Assembly: GCA_028673005.1 (NCBI GenBank)
Contig: CM054114.1
Span: forward strand, 122,665,307-122,729,306
DNA length: 64,000 nucleotides
Direction of reading: 5' to 3'
DNA from: Tanypteryx hageni
Taxonomy: Eukaryota > Arthropoda > Insecta > Odonata > Petaluridae
Shown here: one piece after another, positions 49,401-55,229 of the stretch
Position numbering within the stretch: the stretch's first letter is position 1
Layout: every line of letters begins with the position of its first letter
The notes under the pieces: generated by a model
The model's input: the letters and a program-made list of their open reading frames with translations, nothing else
Told to the model about the DNA's origin: nothing
Database searches by the model: none
Position numbers and translations under genes: made by a program

Positions 49401-52400
49401 AAATATCTGTGTACACCACCTTTTTGAACTTCGCGTACTTGCGGTTCGCGACAAAATTTTTATGACCAATACTTGTTTCGCACCGATTTTTTGCATTTCG
49501 CGCCATGCGTTTGCGATGCCGATTCCCTCTACTTTTTTGTTTCTAAGTTCAGTTTAAACTTTGGCGCCCTAGAAAAGGACATTATTATTATTATGCTCAT
49601 TATTAGCAGTTTTCGAAGTAAACAAACGTGATAACTCTCGATTTAATTAATTTGTAGCTCAGTTTGAACTTAACCGTCAACGCCACTATTTTAGACCTGA
49701 AACTTTAGTTTAAAATTTAAAGAAGTGTCATCATTTTGGAATGTAAGGGTTTCATTTGCTATTATCTTTGTATTTTGAACGTAATTTAGGGAATTATTTT
49801 GTTTCGTTAGGTTTCCATTTTTATTACGAATTTTTAATGTAACTTAAGAATTGCTATCACCTTGTAACGTATGATTTTCTGCTGCGTATATTGGACGCGA
49901 TTACTAAATGAAATGTTACCACTTTAATGCTTGGTTTCCATTTTTTTGACATATTTAGAACAATTATTTCTTACGTTAGGTTTTGATTTTGTTACGCATT
50001 TCGAACGTAATTAATAAAAGAAATGTTACCACTTTTTAATGCTAGCATTCTTTTGCGGCTTGGAAATGTTTGTTGCAGAACCCAAGAATACGTCTGTGCA
50101 TCCGGTGTTTTCTGAGTTTTGTGCAGTTTTTCTTCTCTTGTTTATTAACTTCAGTTCTCGGTTGCATCCAGTTTCATGTTCCTTCAATGGAGCTATGTCG
50201 GTGAACAATTTGGACGTGCAATTTTTTAGTTACAGGAGTTTTTATATTTCTGCCTTCTCCTCGTGTGTATTTTCTCCGGGAAGCCTTCGTCGTGCGGCGT
50301 GCCTTGCTTACTCGCCGTGTTACGACGTGTTTTCGTCTTCTTCTCTGTCTTTTGCTGCTCTCCGGTGATGTGCAGTTAAATCCTGGTCCCCAAGTGTGTT
50401 CTTCGCTAAATATTTATTATCAGAATATCCGTAGTTTAAAAAACAAACATATTTTCTCCTCCGACCACTCGTCCCTTGCCCTTTCTGTAGAACTCAGCGG
50501 GTGTTCTCCCTCAACTCCTTGGTCCTAATCCACCCCTTTCCACCGACCGGCCTTCCCCATCTGGAAGAAGACTGGGGTCATGTTAATGACACCATTAACT
50601 GCCTACCAAGGTGTCTCCTTGAGAATGGCACCGTCGACGATGCTCTAGAACTATTTTATGAATGGCTTACCGCTGTTGTGAAGGACTGTGTCCCTCATCG
50701 TAAGCCCCGCTCAAGAAAATTTCCCCTATGGTTGAGAAGTGAAACTAGTTTTGTACTGAAAAACAAGCACAGTGCTTGGTGCCTTTATAAACGCTTCCCG
50801 AATCCGCATACTTCAAAAACCTTTAGTGACCTTCGCCGACATGCAAATTTTTTGGTTTAAGTGGATTTTAACGATTATGATTCTTCTGTCTCCTCGGAGT
50901 GTGTTTCCAATCCCAAACGCTTTTGGTCTATGATAAACTCCCGCCGTAACAACAGCTCCATTCCTTCAGAAATCTCTCACGGCAATGAAATAGCTGCCGG
51001 TCCATCACGCGCTCATCTCTTCAGCAAGTTCTTTTTATCGACTTACACTCCAAACTCATCCCTTAACACTTCCAACTTCTTTTGCGAAAGCGTTTGCTCT
51101 CACTCCCTTTCTTCAATCTCCACAACGCCTGAGGAATGCCTCAAACTTCTAAGTTCTCTTTTAGTCAATCGTGCTACCGGCACTGATCAGGTTGGTGCAA
51201 TGTTTTTGAAGCACGCAGCGCCTTCATTAGCCATACTTGTCTCTCTGCTTTTTAACAGATGCTTCGCGGCGGGTTACTTACTTCCCCACAAGTTGGAAAA
51301 CGGGAAACATTTTTCCTCTTTTCAAGTCTGGCAAAAGGTCTTCCGTCGATTCTTATCGCCCAATTTCCCTTCTTCCTGTACTCTCAACTGTTCGCGAACG
51401 CATCATCCATAAGCGTCTCTTTTTTTCACTCTCCCTTTCATTTCTAGTGAGCGGCATGGTTTCCTCTCAGGCTCCTCAACTTTAAGTAACCTTTTAGTTT
51501 TGCATGCACATATTACCGATTCCTTCGAACGTTCCTCGCAGTTGGATGTATGCTATATTGACTTTTCCAAAGCCTTCGATTCCATTAACCATCAACTTCT
51601 AATCTTTAAATTGGCTAACAGATACAATATACACGGCAATTTCCTTTCCCTTTTGGCTTCATTCTTAACAAATAGACAACACGCGTAGTACTTGACGGCT
51701 TTTCATCTTCAGTTGCTCCCATCTCGTCCGGCGTTCCCCAGGGTAGTGTTGTTGGTCCTTTACTTTTCGCGTTATTTGTTTTTGATTTAGTCAAAACTAT
51801 TTCTTCCACATCCTGCAACATCCTCCTATATGCAGACGACTGTAAAATTTTCAGACAAATTAACGCAGATAAGGATTCCACTGCCCTATAAAACGCTCTT
51901 GATGCCCTCCTTTCATGGTCCAATCACTGGCGCCTTCGAATTAACCCGTCTAAATCCACAGTACTGTCATACACACTCCGAAAATCTCCTCTTAACTACC
52001 CATACCGGCTCTCTTGTCAAGTAATCCCCTCTGTCACCAACCAAAAGGACTTGGGAGTAATCTTCGACTCTAAGCTTCTTTTCCAAGATCATATTAAAAG
52101 TATTTCCTCCCGTGCTATGTCGATAGTAGGTTTAATTTATCGTTATACAGAAATAACTGACATTTCCGCTCTTCGTACCTTTTACTTTAGCTGCGTTCTC
52201 CCCATTCTTGATTACTGCACCCCAATTTGGTGCACTGCTTCGCCTTCTACTCTCAAGCTCCTTGACCGACCCATGAATTTCTTTCTGTCTGTAATTCGTT
52301 TTCGTCACCCTCCTCTCCATAACTCTTCACTCAGTGCCATACGAACCTCCCTAGGGATTCCATCCCTTACTGATCGACGCACTCACACTGACATTAAAGC

Positions 52401-55134
52401 ATTTTCAAAAATTATTAATGACAACTTTAGGTCACATGAGCTTCTTTTTCTATTTTCACTCCGGGTCCCCGCTCGTTCTACTCGCTTGAATGAGCTTATT
52501 CACTGCCCTACCCCTCGCCTCTCAATCACTAAACGCTCCTTTCTCTATCGCCTTCCTGATATTTGTAATAGTTTGCTGAAGCGCTTCCCTGACTACGACC
52601 CCTTCACTAAGTCTCCTAACTTCCAATTTAAAGCTAATATTTGATTTGTTTTGTGGCCTATTTTCCTTTCCCTTTCTCCCGATTTATTTGACTTTCTATT
52701 CGCTCCTTACCCTGATTTCGTATGATTGATGTACTATGTATGTTTTATGTGCATTTATTGCTAGAGTTTTAGTTATTTTGTTTGATAGTTTTATTTTTTG
52801 TTTTATTCTTGTTACTTCGTTGTTATGTGTCCAATGCAATTAGCCTTGTGCTGTTTTTGGGCTTTTTCAAATAAATAAATAAAATCACGTACTCAACATT
52901 CCATTTCAGTAGTTCATCAATTTAAAGAATATCCATGGAATGAACAAAAAAATTACATGCGAAAATGCGCTATACATAGTTAATTGCACAAGTGCCGAAA
53001 GAAGTGTAATCGCTTCTTGATGCTGGGTTTTCATTTGCTATTACGCGTTTTGAAGATAATTAAAAGAAGTTTTTCACTTTATGATGCGTTTTCATTTGCT
53101 GTTACGTTTTCTTTTATTTTCTGTTAAACTGCATTATTTACGTTAAAAAAGTGAATTTTTTAGGTCGACTGGGAACCATACTCTTATAACAACATTGCAT
53201 CTTATGAGAAAGTAGGACTTTCACTTCGCGAATTTGCATTTCGCGTGCTTTTCCGGAACCAATTATTCGCGAAGTTCATAAAGGTGGTGTATTCCATTTA
53301 TGGAGTATACTTTTCCTTCTTGCTGTATCAGTAGTTCCTGGAAGAGAATAACAAGATCTCCAAGATCACCCACAAAAAATGTTTTATCTTACAATAAGAT
53401 GTTATATCCTACAAGAGATCAATTTTCTGGCAAACAGCTGAAAAATGGAGTCTCATTTGCTTGAAATTCTTCTTTCACACAAGAGGTGGTGCAGTTGTTT
53501 TGACATCGAGTTATGTAGCTAAAAATTCATTTTCTAATTATTTCTTATTTCCTCATTTAATGAAATATACCCTGACATCCTCACAAAGTTTCCACATCAA
53601 TGCGGTGGAAACCCCCTTCTCCTTTCACTTAAATAGTAAAAATGTCTCCATTAGTATCACTTCATGACCTAATTCACATGCTAACAAAAGGAAATTTATA
53701 TTCCTAGATAAATTTATATAAAAAGCTAACCAGAGAGATAAAATGGTAAAGTAACTACATCCAAAATTATTTTAAACGATATTTCCATTAATTATTGTAG
53801 AAAATAATACTGCAATCCAATATATTGATTTTTCTGTCAAGAAAACAAGTAAAAATTGCAGCTATGCAAATTTGACAAAAATATATTATTTTTGTAACCA
53901 TATTGTATATACAACTGTATTGTGATTCATGCAGAAATAGGAATGAAATAGTAACTTTGCTTTACACTGATTTATTAACCACTTGACTGGGTATGATGAA
54001 TATACTCGTCATGAATTTTTTCACTATTTCCTATGGGCATGACGAGCTATTCCATCATGAATTTCTTCCACAACTTCCTTGGTCTTTAGTGTACACATTT
54101 TGGCTAACAGATGGTGGCCACACTTACATTCAAGAAGAGGCAACATCATAAAACCCTGCTCTCATGTGTGGTTGCCTACCTATATCCTTTTTACATCTGT
54201 TAGCCGAAATGTGTATGTATATGGAAGACCAAAGCTGTTGAAGAAGTTCATGACGAAATAGCTCGTCATGCCCATAGGGAATAGTGGAAAAAATTCATGA
54301 CAAGTATATATATCATACCCAGTCAAGTGGTTAAAAGATCAACCCTGGTTTCAAAGTACAGCAGACCCTAAACATTTGCGGTTTTGACTATTTACGAACG
54401 AACCCCCAAGATCCCTCATTGGCAGGGGCGATTGTAGGTATTTCAGTGCCCTAGGCAAACTTCTCTTTTGGAACCCCCGTCCTATTTCAATTTTTTCTAA
54501 TAATCTCAATAAATTAAATATATGATGTACTACTAATTATTATTCACAATAAAAGTATGTAGATACTTATGGAAAAATTGTCGCTGCAGTGCTGTATTGT
54601 CTCCGTCACAATATTCCAACTTGATCACTGCTTTTAAAGGCATGAATATGATCCCCAACGGGACCTACTCGGCCATATGTTATATTTCATTAAATTTTAT
54701 GGGAAAAATTAGGTAGCCGAGCCATTATTCGCGAATTAGGCATTTGTGATGTTCGTGGAATGGAACCCTCGCAAATGTTGAGGGTGTACTATACTACAAT
54801 GTAGTAACTAAATCATCATCGACTTTTATAACATTTATAAATCACTGGAAAGCAAGTTACTATTTCATTTCTATAATGACGATCTTTTTCACATTTCTCT
54901 TATCAATATTTCGTATATATACCATTATGTGGCAAATATGGTTATCTATTTGCCACAAGATTAGCAAGCCTCCAAATACTGTTGGACAATGCTGGTATAG
55001 AGCATATTAGAATGATGGCTGTAATTTCCATTTTCAGGCTGGTCGTCAAGAAATTCAAAACTGGAAATCAACCCCTCCTGAATCCAATATTAAACGAAGC
55101 ATATGCGGATTTTTGGAAAGTGGACAAAGAATGA
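18698..55134 (+). CDS. C4orf33: Secreted two-domain UPF0462 (C4orf33-like) protein, 11 exons
   Basis: Joining 18698-18699, 20114-20200, 22265-22452, 26857-26923, 32097-32357, 34293-34379, 44111-44176, 44678-44880, 47791-47848, 48253-48504 and 55038-55134 gives 1368 nt, exactly 455 codons plus TGA, with every junction GT-AG and in phase. Residues 1 to about 24 are a signal peptide (core TVTLLFLVHLIL). Residues about 32-228 form a UPF0462 domain like vertebrate C4orf33 (TTWDGLP, GEPGKPFDKLWNYE, LEVELCPWGQHLVLLL, SYFPPRVTRFNGYAIHD). Residues about 231-253 are a linker. Residues about 254-455 form a second, more diverged copy (ELIFTPFGQYDVRL, CYLPAKIQYFNLASVYP) that lacks the GEPGKPF motif. The biochemical function of the family is unknown to me. 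Secretion is inferred from the leader. Introns hold most of the transposons in the window. Confidence 0.85.
18700..20113. other. Intron 1 of UPF0462 gene
   Basis: AT-rich. At 18873-18930 there is a single hAT-type end (CAGTGGTTCTTAAACTTTTT) and no clear partner. No other feature is supported. Confidence 0.45.
20114..20200 (+). CDS. C4orf33: UPF0462 gene exon 2: signal peptide
   Basis: The acceptor TCTCCTTCTGTTCGTCTAG is strong and the donor is GTGAGT at 20201. It encodes a hydrophobic leader ending ATLPAGQG, then EDTME. The frame joins exon 3 in phase 2. Confidence 0.75.
20505..20613. ncRNA. Hammerhead-like inverted pair, family B
   Basis: Near 20515-20552 the minus strand has CTGAAGA followed by an imperfect helix II and a lost GAAA box. 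Near 20578-20613 the plus strand has a GCTGCATTGCAGC hairpin followed by CGAAATGCGCAT, an intact GAAA side. The two halves face each other about 30 bp apart. It lies in intron 2. Confidence 0.5.
20614..21424. other. Intron 2, no feature recognised
   Basis: AT-rich intron sequence, no open frame and no repeat seen. The 8-bp TCCCATAG at 21417-21424 belongs to the target duplication of the next element. Confidence 0.45.
21425..22171. mobile_element. Non-autonomous hAT-like element
   Basis: The left end has ATGATGGCGAACC and the right end GGTTCGCCATCA. TCCCATAGAG occurs immediately outside both ends, giving the 8-bp duplication of hAT transposons. Subterminal GCGTGCC and GGCACGC motifs repeat near both ends. 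No transposase remains. The element ends 93 bp before exon 3. Confidence 0.78.
22265..22452 (+). CDS. C4orf33: UPF0462 gene exon 3: first half of domain 1
   Basis: The acceptor TATTTATTCCAG ends at 22264 and the donor GTACGT starts at 22453. It encodes residues 30-92, including TTWDGLPVDHEPVSL and GEPGKPFDKLWNYE, the most recognisable part of the family. It is 188 nt, entering in phase 2 and leaving in phase 1. Its counterpart is exon 8. Confidence 0.9.
22453..23094. other. Start of intron 3, no feature
   Basis: A short CTGT run at 22463-22480 follows the donor. Otherwise this is plain intron sequence. Confidence 0.45.
23095..23158. repeat. (TA)n microsatellite
   Basis: About 32 uninterrupted TA units, directly abutting the hammerhead-like element that starts at 23159. 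Confidence 0.97.
23159..23378 (+). mobile_element. Short element with hammerhead-like motif, flanked by (TA)n
   Basis: A 220-bp segment sits between two (TA)n tracts. At 23200-23228 it reads CTGAAGA, A, GGGC-ATAG-GCCC, GATA, AGCTT, a hammerhead-like core with one change in the GAAA box. Its end (TTGGTAAGTGTCCGCTGGGC at 23307) is shared with 10590. A related inverted copy lies at about 25020-25170. I suspect a relic of another Penelope-type or retrozyme-like family. Confidence 0.5.
23379..23428. repeat. (TA)n microsatellite
   Basis: About 25 TA units directly preceding the truncated 5' end of the RTE-like LINE. Confidence 0.97.
23429..24860 (+). mobile_element. RTE-like LINE, 5' truncated, open reverse transcriptase
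   Basis: The open frame starts without Met at 23429, right after a (TA)n tract, and runs to TAA at about 24820. From the first Met (23534) the 428 residues contain reverse transcriptase blocks DYRTISLLSHTSKIITRIL, DQFGFRKGRGT, FVDWQKAFDRV, GVRQGCCLSPTLFN and the catalytic YADD (residues 183-186). The C-terminal ETWTLRK, FEMWTWRRM and WVGHYLRR follow. The order and the TGATGATGAT tail at 24849-24860 fit RTE-clade LINEs. The endonuclease half is missing. No stop or frameshift within the RT implies a recent insertion. Confidence 0.88.
24867..25505. repeat. Inverted (TA)n-tipped repeat around a hammerhead-like segment
   Basis: A 35-bp sequence (TTTATACGATTAAAAGC to CAAAGAAATTA) at 24867-24903 recurs inverted at 25471-25505. 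Each copy is joined inward to a (TA)n tract (24901-24959 and 25434-25472). The inner 24960-25430 segment holds the family C hammerhead motif and G/A-rich sequence. The whole could fold into a long hairpin. Confidence 0.7.
25090..25119 (-). ncRNA. Hammerhead-like motif, family C, intact boxes
   Basis: The minus strand reads CTGAAGA, A, GGGC-GTGTGTT-GCCC, GAAA, AGCT, C. Both conserved boxes are intact and AGCT is palindromic, as expected for a dimer-dependent helix III. Helix I pairing is weak in this copy, so activity is doubtful. The plus-strand relative is at 23200-23228. Confidence 0.5.
25506..26856. other. Rest of intron 3, no gene
   Basis: I find no exon. GGGCCTCTGAGAGGAGGGTC near 25854 and GGGCCTCTCTGAATATAGGA near 26131 look like facing parts of a small repeat. 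A minus-strand open frame at 26410-26691 has no recognised motif. Confidence 0.35.
26857..26923 (+). CDS. C4orf33: UPF0462 gene exon 4: domain 1 core
   Basis: The acceptor ATCTTTGCAG ends at 26856 and the donor GTAAGT starts at 26924. It encodes VVEMFFADGNTEKPKYLEVE and LCP. It is 67 nt, entering in phase 1 and leaving in phase 2. Exon 9 is the equivalent in domain 2. Confidence 0.9.
27032..27099. ncRNA. Degenerate hammerhead-like inverted pair, family B
   Basis: The minus strand keeps GTAGCC, GAAA and CTGGTT but has lost CUGANGA. The plus strand keeps a second GCC-GAAA side at about 27088-27094. Related by sequence to the 8342, 14538 and 20515 motifs. It is a relic only. Confidence 0.35.
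27648..28362 (-). pseudogene. Outer hAT transposase, C-terminal part
   Basis: This is the C-terminal hAT dimerisation region: ILSIPVSNAFAERIFSIMGN and a downstream NRMRVELAKAELLTK. The frame continues upstream through YQDFLSAVNSAKVQLDED to a stop at about 28224, past which the same reading resumes (LTDQFFGSKVNSSLS) up to the nested insertion at 28363. Confidence 0.85.
28371..31121 (+). mobile_element. Nested hAT transposon, nearly intact
   Basis: The ends TAGACCGCGGAT and ATCCGCGGTCTA are flanked by the perfect 8-bp duplication GTCATAAT (28363-28370 and 31122-31129). AATGCCTATTT-type motifs repeat near the left end and GAGCCTATTTTA-type motifs near the right, probably transposase-binding sites. 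It carries one transposase gene with an intron and a single nonsense codon, so it is younger than the outer hAT it interrupts. Confidence 0.93.
28931..30677 (+). pseudogene. Nested hAT transposase (BED-finger type), one premature stop
   Basis: Exon 1 (28931-29041) and exon 2 (from 29304) are joined by a GT-AG phase-0 intron (donor GTAAGT at 29042, acceptor CTTTATAG). The N-terminus has a zinc finger (FCQACNKE then HLTQHIQGVLHK), as in CGGBP1-like hAT proteins. The catalytic region has DSHIWISVDETTDALGRY and VTCLAHGLNRVAEQIR. The C-terminus has the dimerisation signature TSVDVERSFSAYKMIL. The only lesion seen is TGA at 30114-30116, where the family usually has Trp after RWGT. Reading then continues to TAA at 30675-30677. 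Confidence 0.88.
31130..31795 (-). pseudogene. Outer hAT transposase, middle part
   Basis: Minus-strand reading contains SYTADNASVNYGKHNSVF and NCHIIHNSARNACKAL, then a stop at about 31451, then HFVTRWLSFYRALERILSSW. These are typical hAT catalytic-region blocks. The N-terminal zinc finger and first catalytic Asp region are missing, so the element is internally deleted. Confidence 0.82.
32097..32357 (+). CDS. C4orf33: UPF0462 gene exon 5: domain 1 beta-rich core
   Basis: The acceptor ATTCCGCAG ends at 32096 and the donor GTGAGT starts at 32358. It encodes WGQHLVLLLDG, then VPPSYFPPRVTRFNGYAIHD and YESLFPVP. It is 261 nt with phase 2 at both ends. Exon 10 is its counterpart in domain 2. Confidence 0.92.
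32358..33969. other. Intron 5, first part: degenerate short tandem repeats
   Basis: At about 32655-32770 the sequence alternates TTTTACAAAATGTCGA-like units about five times with substitutions. It resembles the subterminal repeats of DNA transposons, but I find no matching second end. The remainder to 33969 is AT-rich with no feature. Confidence 0.45.
33970..34143 (+). mobile_element. Possible tRNA-derived SINE
   Basis: The start TAGAGTTGTGGTTAGCG resembles a diverged polymerase III A box, and GGGTCGCGGGC 45 bp later resembles a B box. An unrelated body follows, ending with an AAATAAATAAATAA tail. The tail is like that of the LINE at 52885, a plausible mobilising partner. Target duplications are not clear. 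Confidence 0.45.
34293..34379 (+). CDS. C4orf33: UPF0462 gene exon 6: end of domain 1
   Basis: The acceptor TTGTTTTCAG ends at 34292. It encodes HRLEYFQPIDFESILPGN to SAPWP. A GTGAGT donor begins at 34380. If intron 6 is not removed, reading gives Gln and TGA at 34381-34383, a one-domain product. Phase 2 at both ends, equivalent to exon 11. Confidence 0.85.
34384..35389. other. Intron 6, first part, nothing recognised
   Basis: AT-rich sequence without supported features. Confidence 0.4.
35390..36250 (-). mobile_element. LINE 3' fragment (CR1/jockey-like), minus strand
   Basis: The piece ending at 36217 reads MEYCCPVWNPFEDGLTTKLE and QRRAARF, the conserved block after the reverse transcriptase in CR1/jockey-type LINEs. 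Further on, IDASMLVSV and a degraded YYRSFFPDAIR lie near 35620 and 35525, matching the usual C-terminal order. Between them is a 300-bp open stretch (about 35800-36110) of Pro/Ser-rich character that I do not recognise. Confidence 0.65.
36251..39370. other. Intron 6, middle part
   Basis: No exon found. Pyrimidine-rich stretches lie at 37100-37260 and 37590-37740. GATCGGCAACCTTCTCTGC near 37799 resembles a lone hAT end. ACTCCGCCCCTGGGCC near 38150 resembles GGCTCCGCCCCTACGCC near 44003. None forms a supported element. Confidence 0.35.
39371..39690. repeat. Foldback-type inverted repeat
   Basis: GGTTCACTATTGTGCTCC at 39412-39429 is matched perfectly in inverted form at 39612-39629. Outer pieces (CTATCCTGTTATC at about 39372 and GATAACAGG at about 39667) also match. 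A further inverted segment around TCTTCTTTTG lies inside. No coding capacity is supported. Confidence 0.6.
39691..41173. other. Intron 6, no gene recognised
   Basis: Open frames at 40059-40328 and 40728-40982 (plus) have no motif I recognise. The second lies just upstream of the hAT pseudogene and may be part of that element's leader. Confidence 0.35.
41174..43141 (+). pseudogene. Decayed ZMYM-type hAT transposase
   Basis: Fragments in order carry a basic start (KRQKRQKTLHFYL), a TTF-type zinc finger piece (GIYCKYCSLFAP), a DUF4371-like block (LGRQNIPFRGHRDDG), the catalytic block (YYSILFDETTDITMVSQLSI) and VPCQSHSLNLTLSKSSE. At least four frameshifts or stops separate them (near 41300, 41570, 42073 and 42695). 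Coding similarity stops at about 43141. The transposon's inverted ends were not identified. Confidence 0.82.
43144..43770. mobile_element. hAT-like end fragments after the ZMYM-type relic
   Basis: AACAGGGGTGGGGAACCTTT at 43142 resembles hAT terminal sequence and interrupts the preceding transposase. GTTTCTCAGCCGATGGGACG at about 43395 resembles a second hAT end, with GATGGGACGCAAGATGCAAA at 43628 in the same orientation. I cannot pair the ends. Confidence 0.35.
44111..44176 (+). CDS. C4orf33: UPF0462 gene exon 7: inter-domain linker
   Basis: The acceptor AAATTTTACAG ends at 44110 and the donor GTGAGA starts at 44177. It encodes CEKGYSSKKLVAKEPRNEFL, a charged linker with no counterpart before domain 1 other than the leader. 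It is 66 nt, phase 2 in and out, and it links the two domains in frame. Confidence 0.72.
44678..44880 (+). CDS. C4orf33: UPF0462 gene exon 8: first half of domain 2
   Basis: The acceptor TGTTTACGTAG ends at 44677 and the donor GTGAGT starts at 44881. It encodes ITVNADKILFGGAVPKEQVA to TYEDLDQLD. It is the position-equivalent of exon 3 with the same phases (2 in, 1 out), but the GEPGKPF motif is gone. Confidence 0.82.
44881..45413. other. Intron 8, first part
   Basis: AT-rich sequence without a recognised feature. Confidence 0.4.
45414..46180 (+). mobile_element. hAT-like relic
   Basis: GGCCAGACGTAC at 45415 resembles GGCCAGACGTACTC at 46186, in the same orientation. Between them, fragments such as KFLSFFNSQSEMSKD and a catalytic-like ADNAIVNFCAP can be read in broken frames on the plus strand. 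The ADNA block also occurs in the outer hAT transposase (SYTADNASVNYG). It is a strongly decayed transposase gene. Confidence 0.45.
46181..46304. mobile_element. Small MITE-like element
   Basis: AGGGTGGCCAGACGT at 46181 and CTGACCACCTTA at 46293 are imperfect inverted ends of a 124-bp unit. An internal short palindrome ACTCCATTGTGGAGT lies at 46195-46209. Confidence 0.45.
46360..46732. repeat. Near-perfect 373-bp palindrome
   Basis: The left arm 46360-46542 and right arm 46550-46732 are 183-bp reverse complements around a 7-base loop (AGATTTC, 46543-46549). I find one mismatch (ACACGC against GCACGC, about 20 bp from the loop). No transposon ends or coding frame were seen. It sits in intron 8 of the UPF0462 gene, so transcription would give a long hairpin RNA. 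Confidence 0.93.
46733..47790. other. Intron 8, last part
   Basis: AT-rich. Nothing recognised apart from short runs of GGACGGACA near 47027 and 47138. Confidence 0.4.
47791..47848 (+). CDS. C4orf33: UPF0462 gene exon 9: domain 2 core
   Basis: The acceptor CTCTATTTCAG ends at 47790 and the donor GTAAGT starts at 47849. It encodes MRVYIANSARRMTELIFTP. It is the equivalent of exon 4 (VEMFFADGN...LEVELCP), with the same phases 1 and 2. Confidence 0.85.
48253..48504 (+). CDS. C4orf33: UPF0462 gene exon 10: domain 2 beta-rich core
   Basis: The acceptor GTGCATCTCAG ends at 48252 and the donor GTGAGT starts at 48505. It encodes FGQYDVRLYHEPYVML, then TWTVKAQVPLCYLPAKIQYF and NLASVYP. It aligns with exon 5 (WGQHLVLL, YWHGSAIVPPSYFPP). 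Phase 2 at both ends. Confidence 0.88.
48560..49413 (-). repeat. Interspersed repeat, copy B (split)
   Basis: An inverted, diverged copy of 9700-10375. It includes GATATGATCTGTAAGGTATA and GTAGTGGCAAAATGCC, and is interrupted at the TA of 49412-49413 by the 49414-53289 element. The repeat resumes at 53290 to about 53335. Within it a segment of about 91 bp is tandemly duplicated (49076-49165 and 49167-49257). Confidence 0.7.
50020..52885 (+). mobile_element. APE-type LINE with 2A-like motif, broken
   Basis: In order on the plus strand: the 2A-like GDVQLNPGP (50364-50390), the endonuclease start LNIYYQNIRSLKNK (about 50407-50448), then a gap where most of the endonuclease is missing, then reverse transcriptase pieces FLKHAAPSLAILVSLLFNR, DSYRPISLLPVLST, LDVCYIDFSKAFDSINH and a YADD box near 51829, and the C-terminal 52051-52644 piece (KDLGVIFDSKL, LPILDYCTPIW). 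Several frameshifts and stops occur. The 3' end is an AAATAAATAAATAAAA tail at about 52870-52885. The 5' boundary is uncertain. The motif order fits the CR1/L2 group. Confidence 0.82.
50367..50390 (+). other. 2A-like ribosome-skipping motif (DVQLNPGP)
   Basis: In the frame starting at 50265 the sequence CLLLLSGDVQLNPGP precedes the endonuclease. The classic 2A motif is D-V/I-E-x-N-P-G-P. Here Gln replaces Glu, and the invariant NPGP is intact. 2A-like sequences are known in some APE-type LINEs, where they can separate proteins or act as leader peptides. Confidence 0.7.
53336..53978. other. Intron 10, no feature
   Basis: AT-rich sequence. No exon or repeat recognised. Confidence 0.4.
53979..54330. 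mobile_element. piggyBac-like MITE flanked by TTAA
   Basis: A 352-bp element begins CCACTTGACTGGGTATGA and ends TCATACCCAGTCAAGTGG (with a few mismatches further in), and is flanked by TTAA at 53975-53978 and 54331-54334. The arms continue inward about 140 bp each (CATGACGAGCTATT and AATAGCTCGTCATG), leaving a short centre. TTAA targets and the end sequence point to piggyBac. Confidence 0.82.
54359..54786. mobile_element. Tigger-like MITE flanked by TA
   Basis: The ends CAGCAGACCCTAAACATTTG and CAAATGTTGAGGGTG are imperfect inverted repeats flanked by TA (54357-54358 and 54787-54788). GCGAAT-type motifs near the right end resemble those of the other pogo-like elements here. No transposase is seen. 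Confidence 0.6.
55038..55134 (+). CDS. C4orf33: UPF0462 gene exon 11: end of domain 2 and stop
   Basis: The acceptor TTCCATTTTCAG ends at 55037. It encodes LVVKKFKTGNQPLLNPILNE to FWKVDKE and TGA at 55132-55134. It matches exon 6 in position and entry phase. Confidence 0.85.
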
Positions 55135-55194
55135 AAAACAACTTGCAACTTTTTTAAATAATGGTTATATATTTACATGTATATAATAAATTTG

Positions 55195-55200
55195 TAAAAC
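55195..55200 (+). promoter_or_regulatory. Polyadenylation signal AATAAA
   Basis: A canonical AATAAA lies 60 bp after the stop codon of the UPF0462 gene, implying a 3' UTR of about 80-100 nt. Confidence 0.75.
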
Positions 55201-55229
55201 AATTTAGCTCCTCCACGGATGAAATATAA

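Larger units (their letters stand above)
49414..53289. mobile_element. TA-flanked DNA transposon remnant carrying a LINE
   Basis: The left end CACCACCTTTTTGAACTTCG and right end CGCGAAGTTCATAAAGGTGG are inverted repeats flanked by TA (49412-49413 and 53290-53291). TTCGCG-type motifs repeat near both ends. Copy A of the host repeat shows the empty site. No transposase is seen; the interior is mostly the inserted LINE. TA flanks suggest a Tc1-mariner/pogo-type element. Confidence 0.75.

Noticed and set aside
50039..50368. Separate 109-codon ORF ahead of the LINE
   Set aside because: No recognised motif. The overlapping frame at 50265 carries the 2A and endonuclease signatures, so this one is probably chance or a broken leader.
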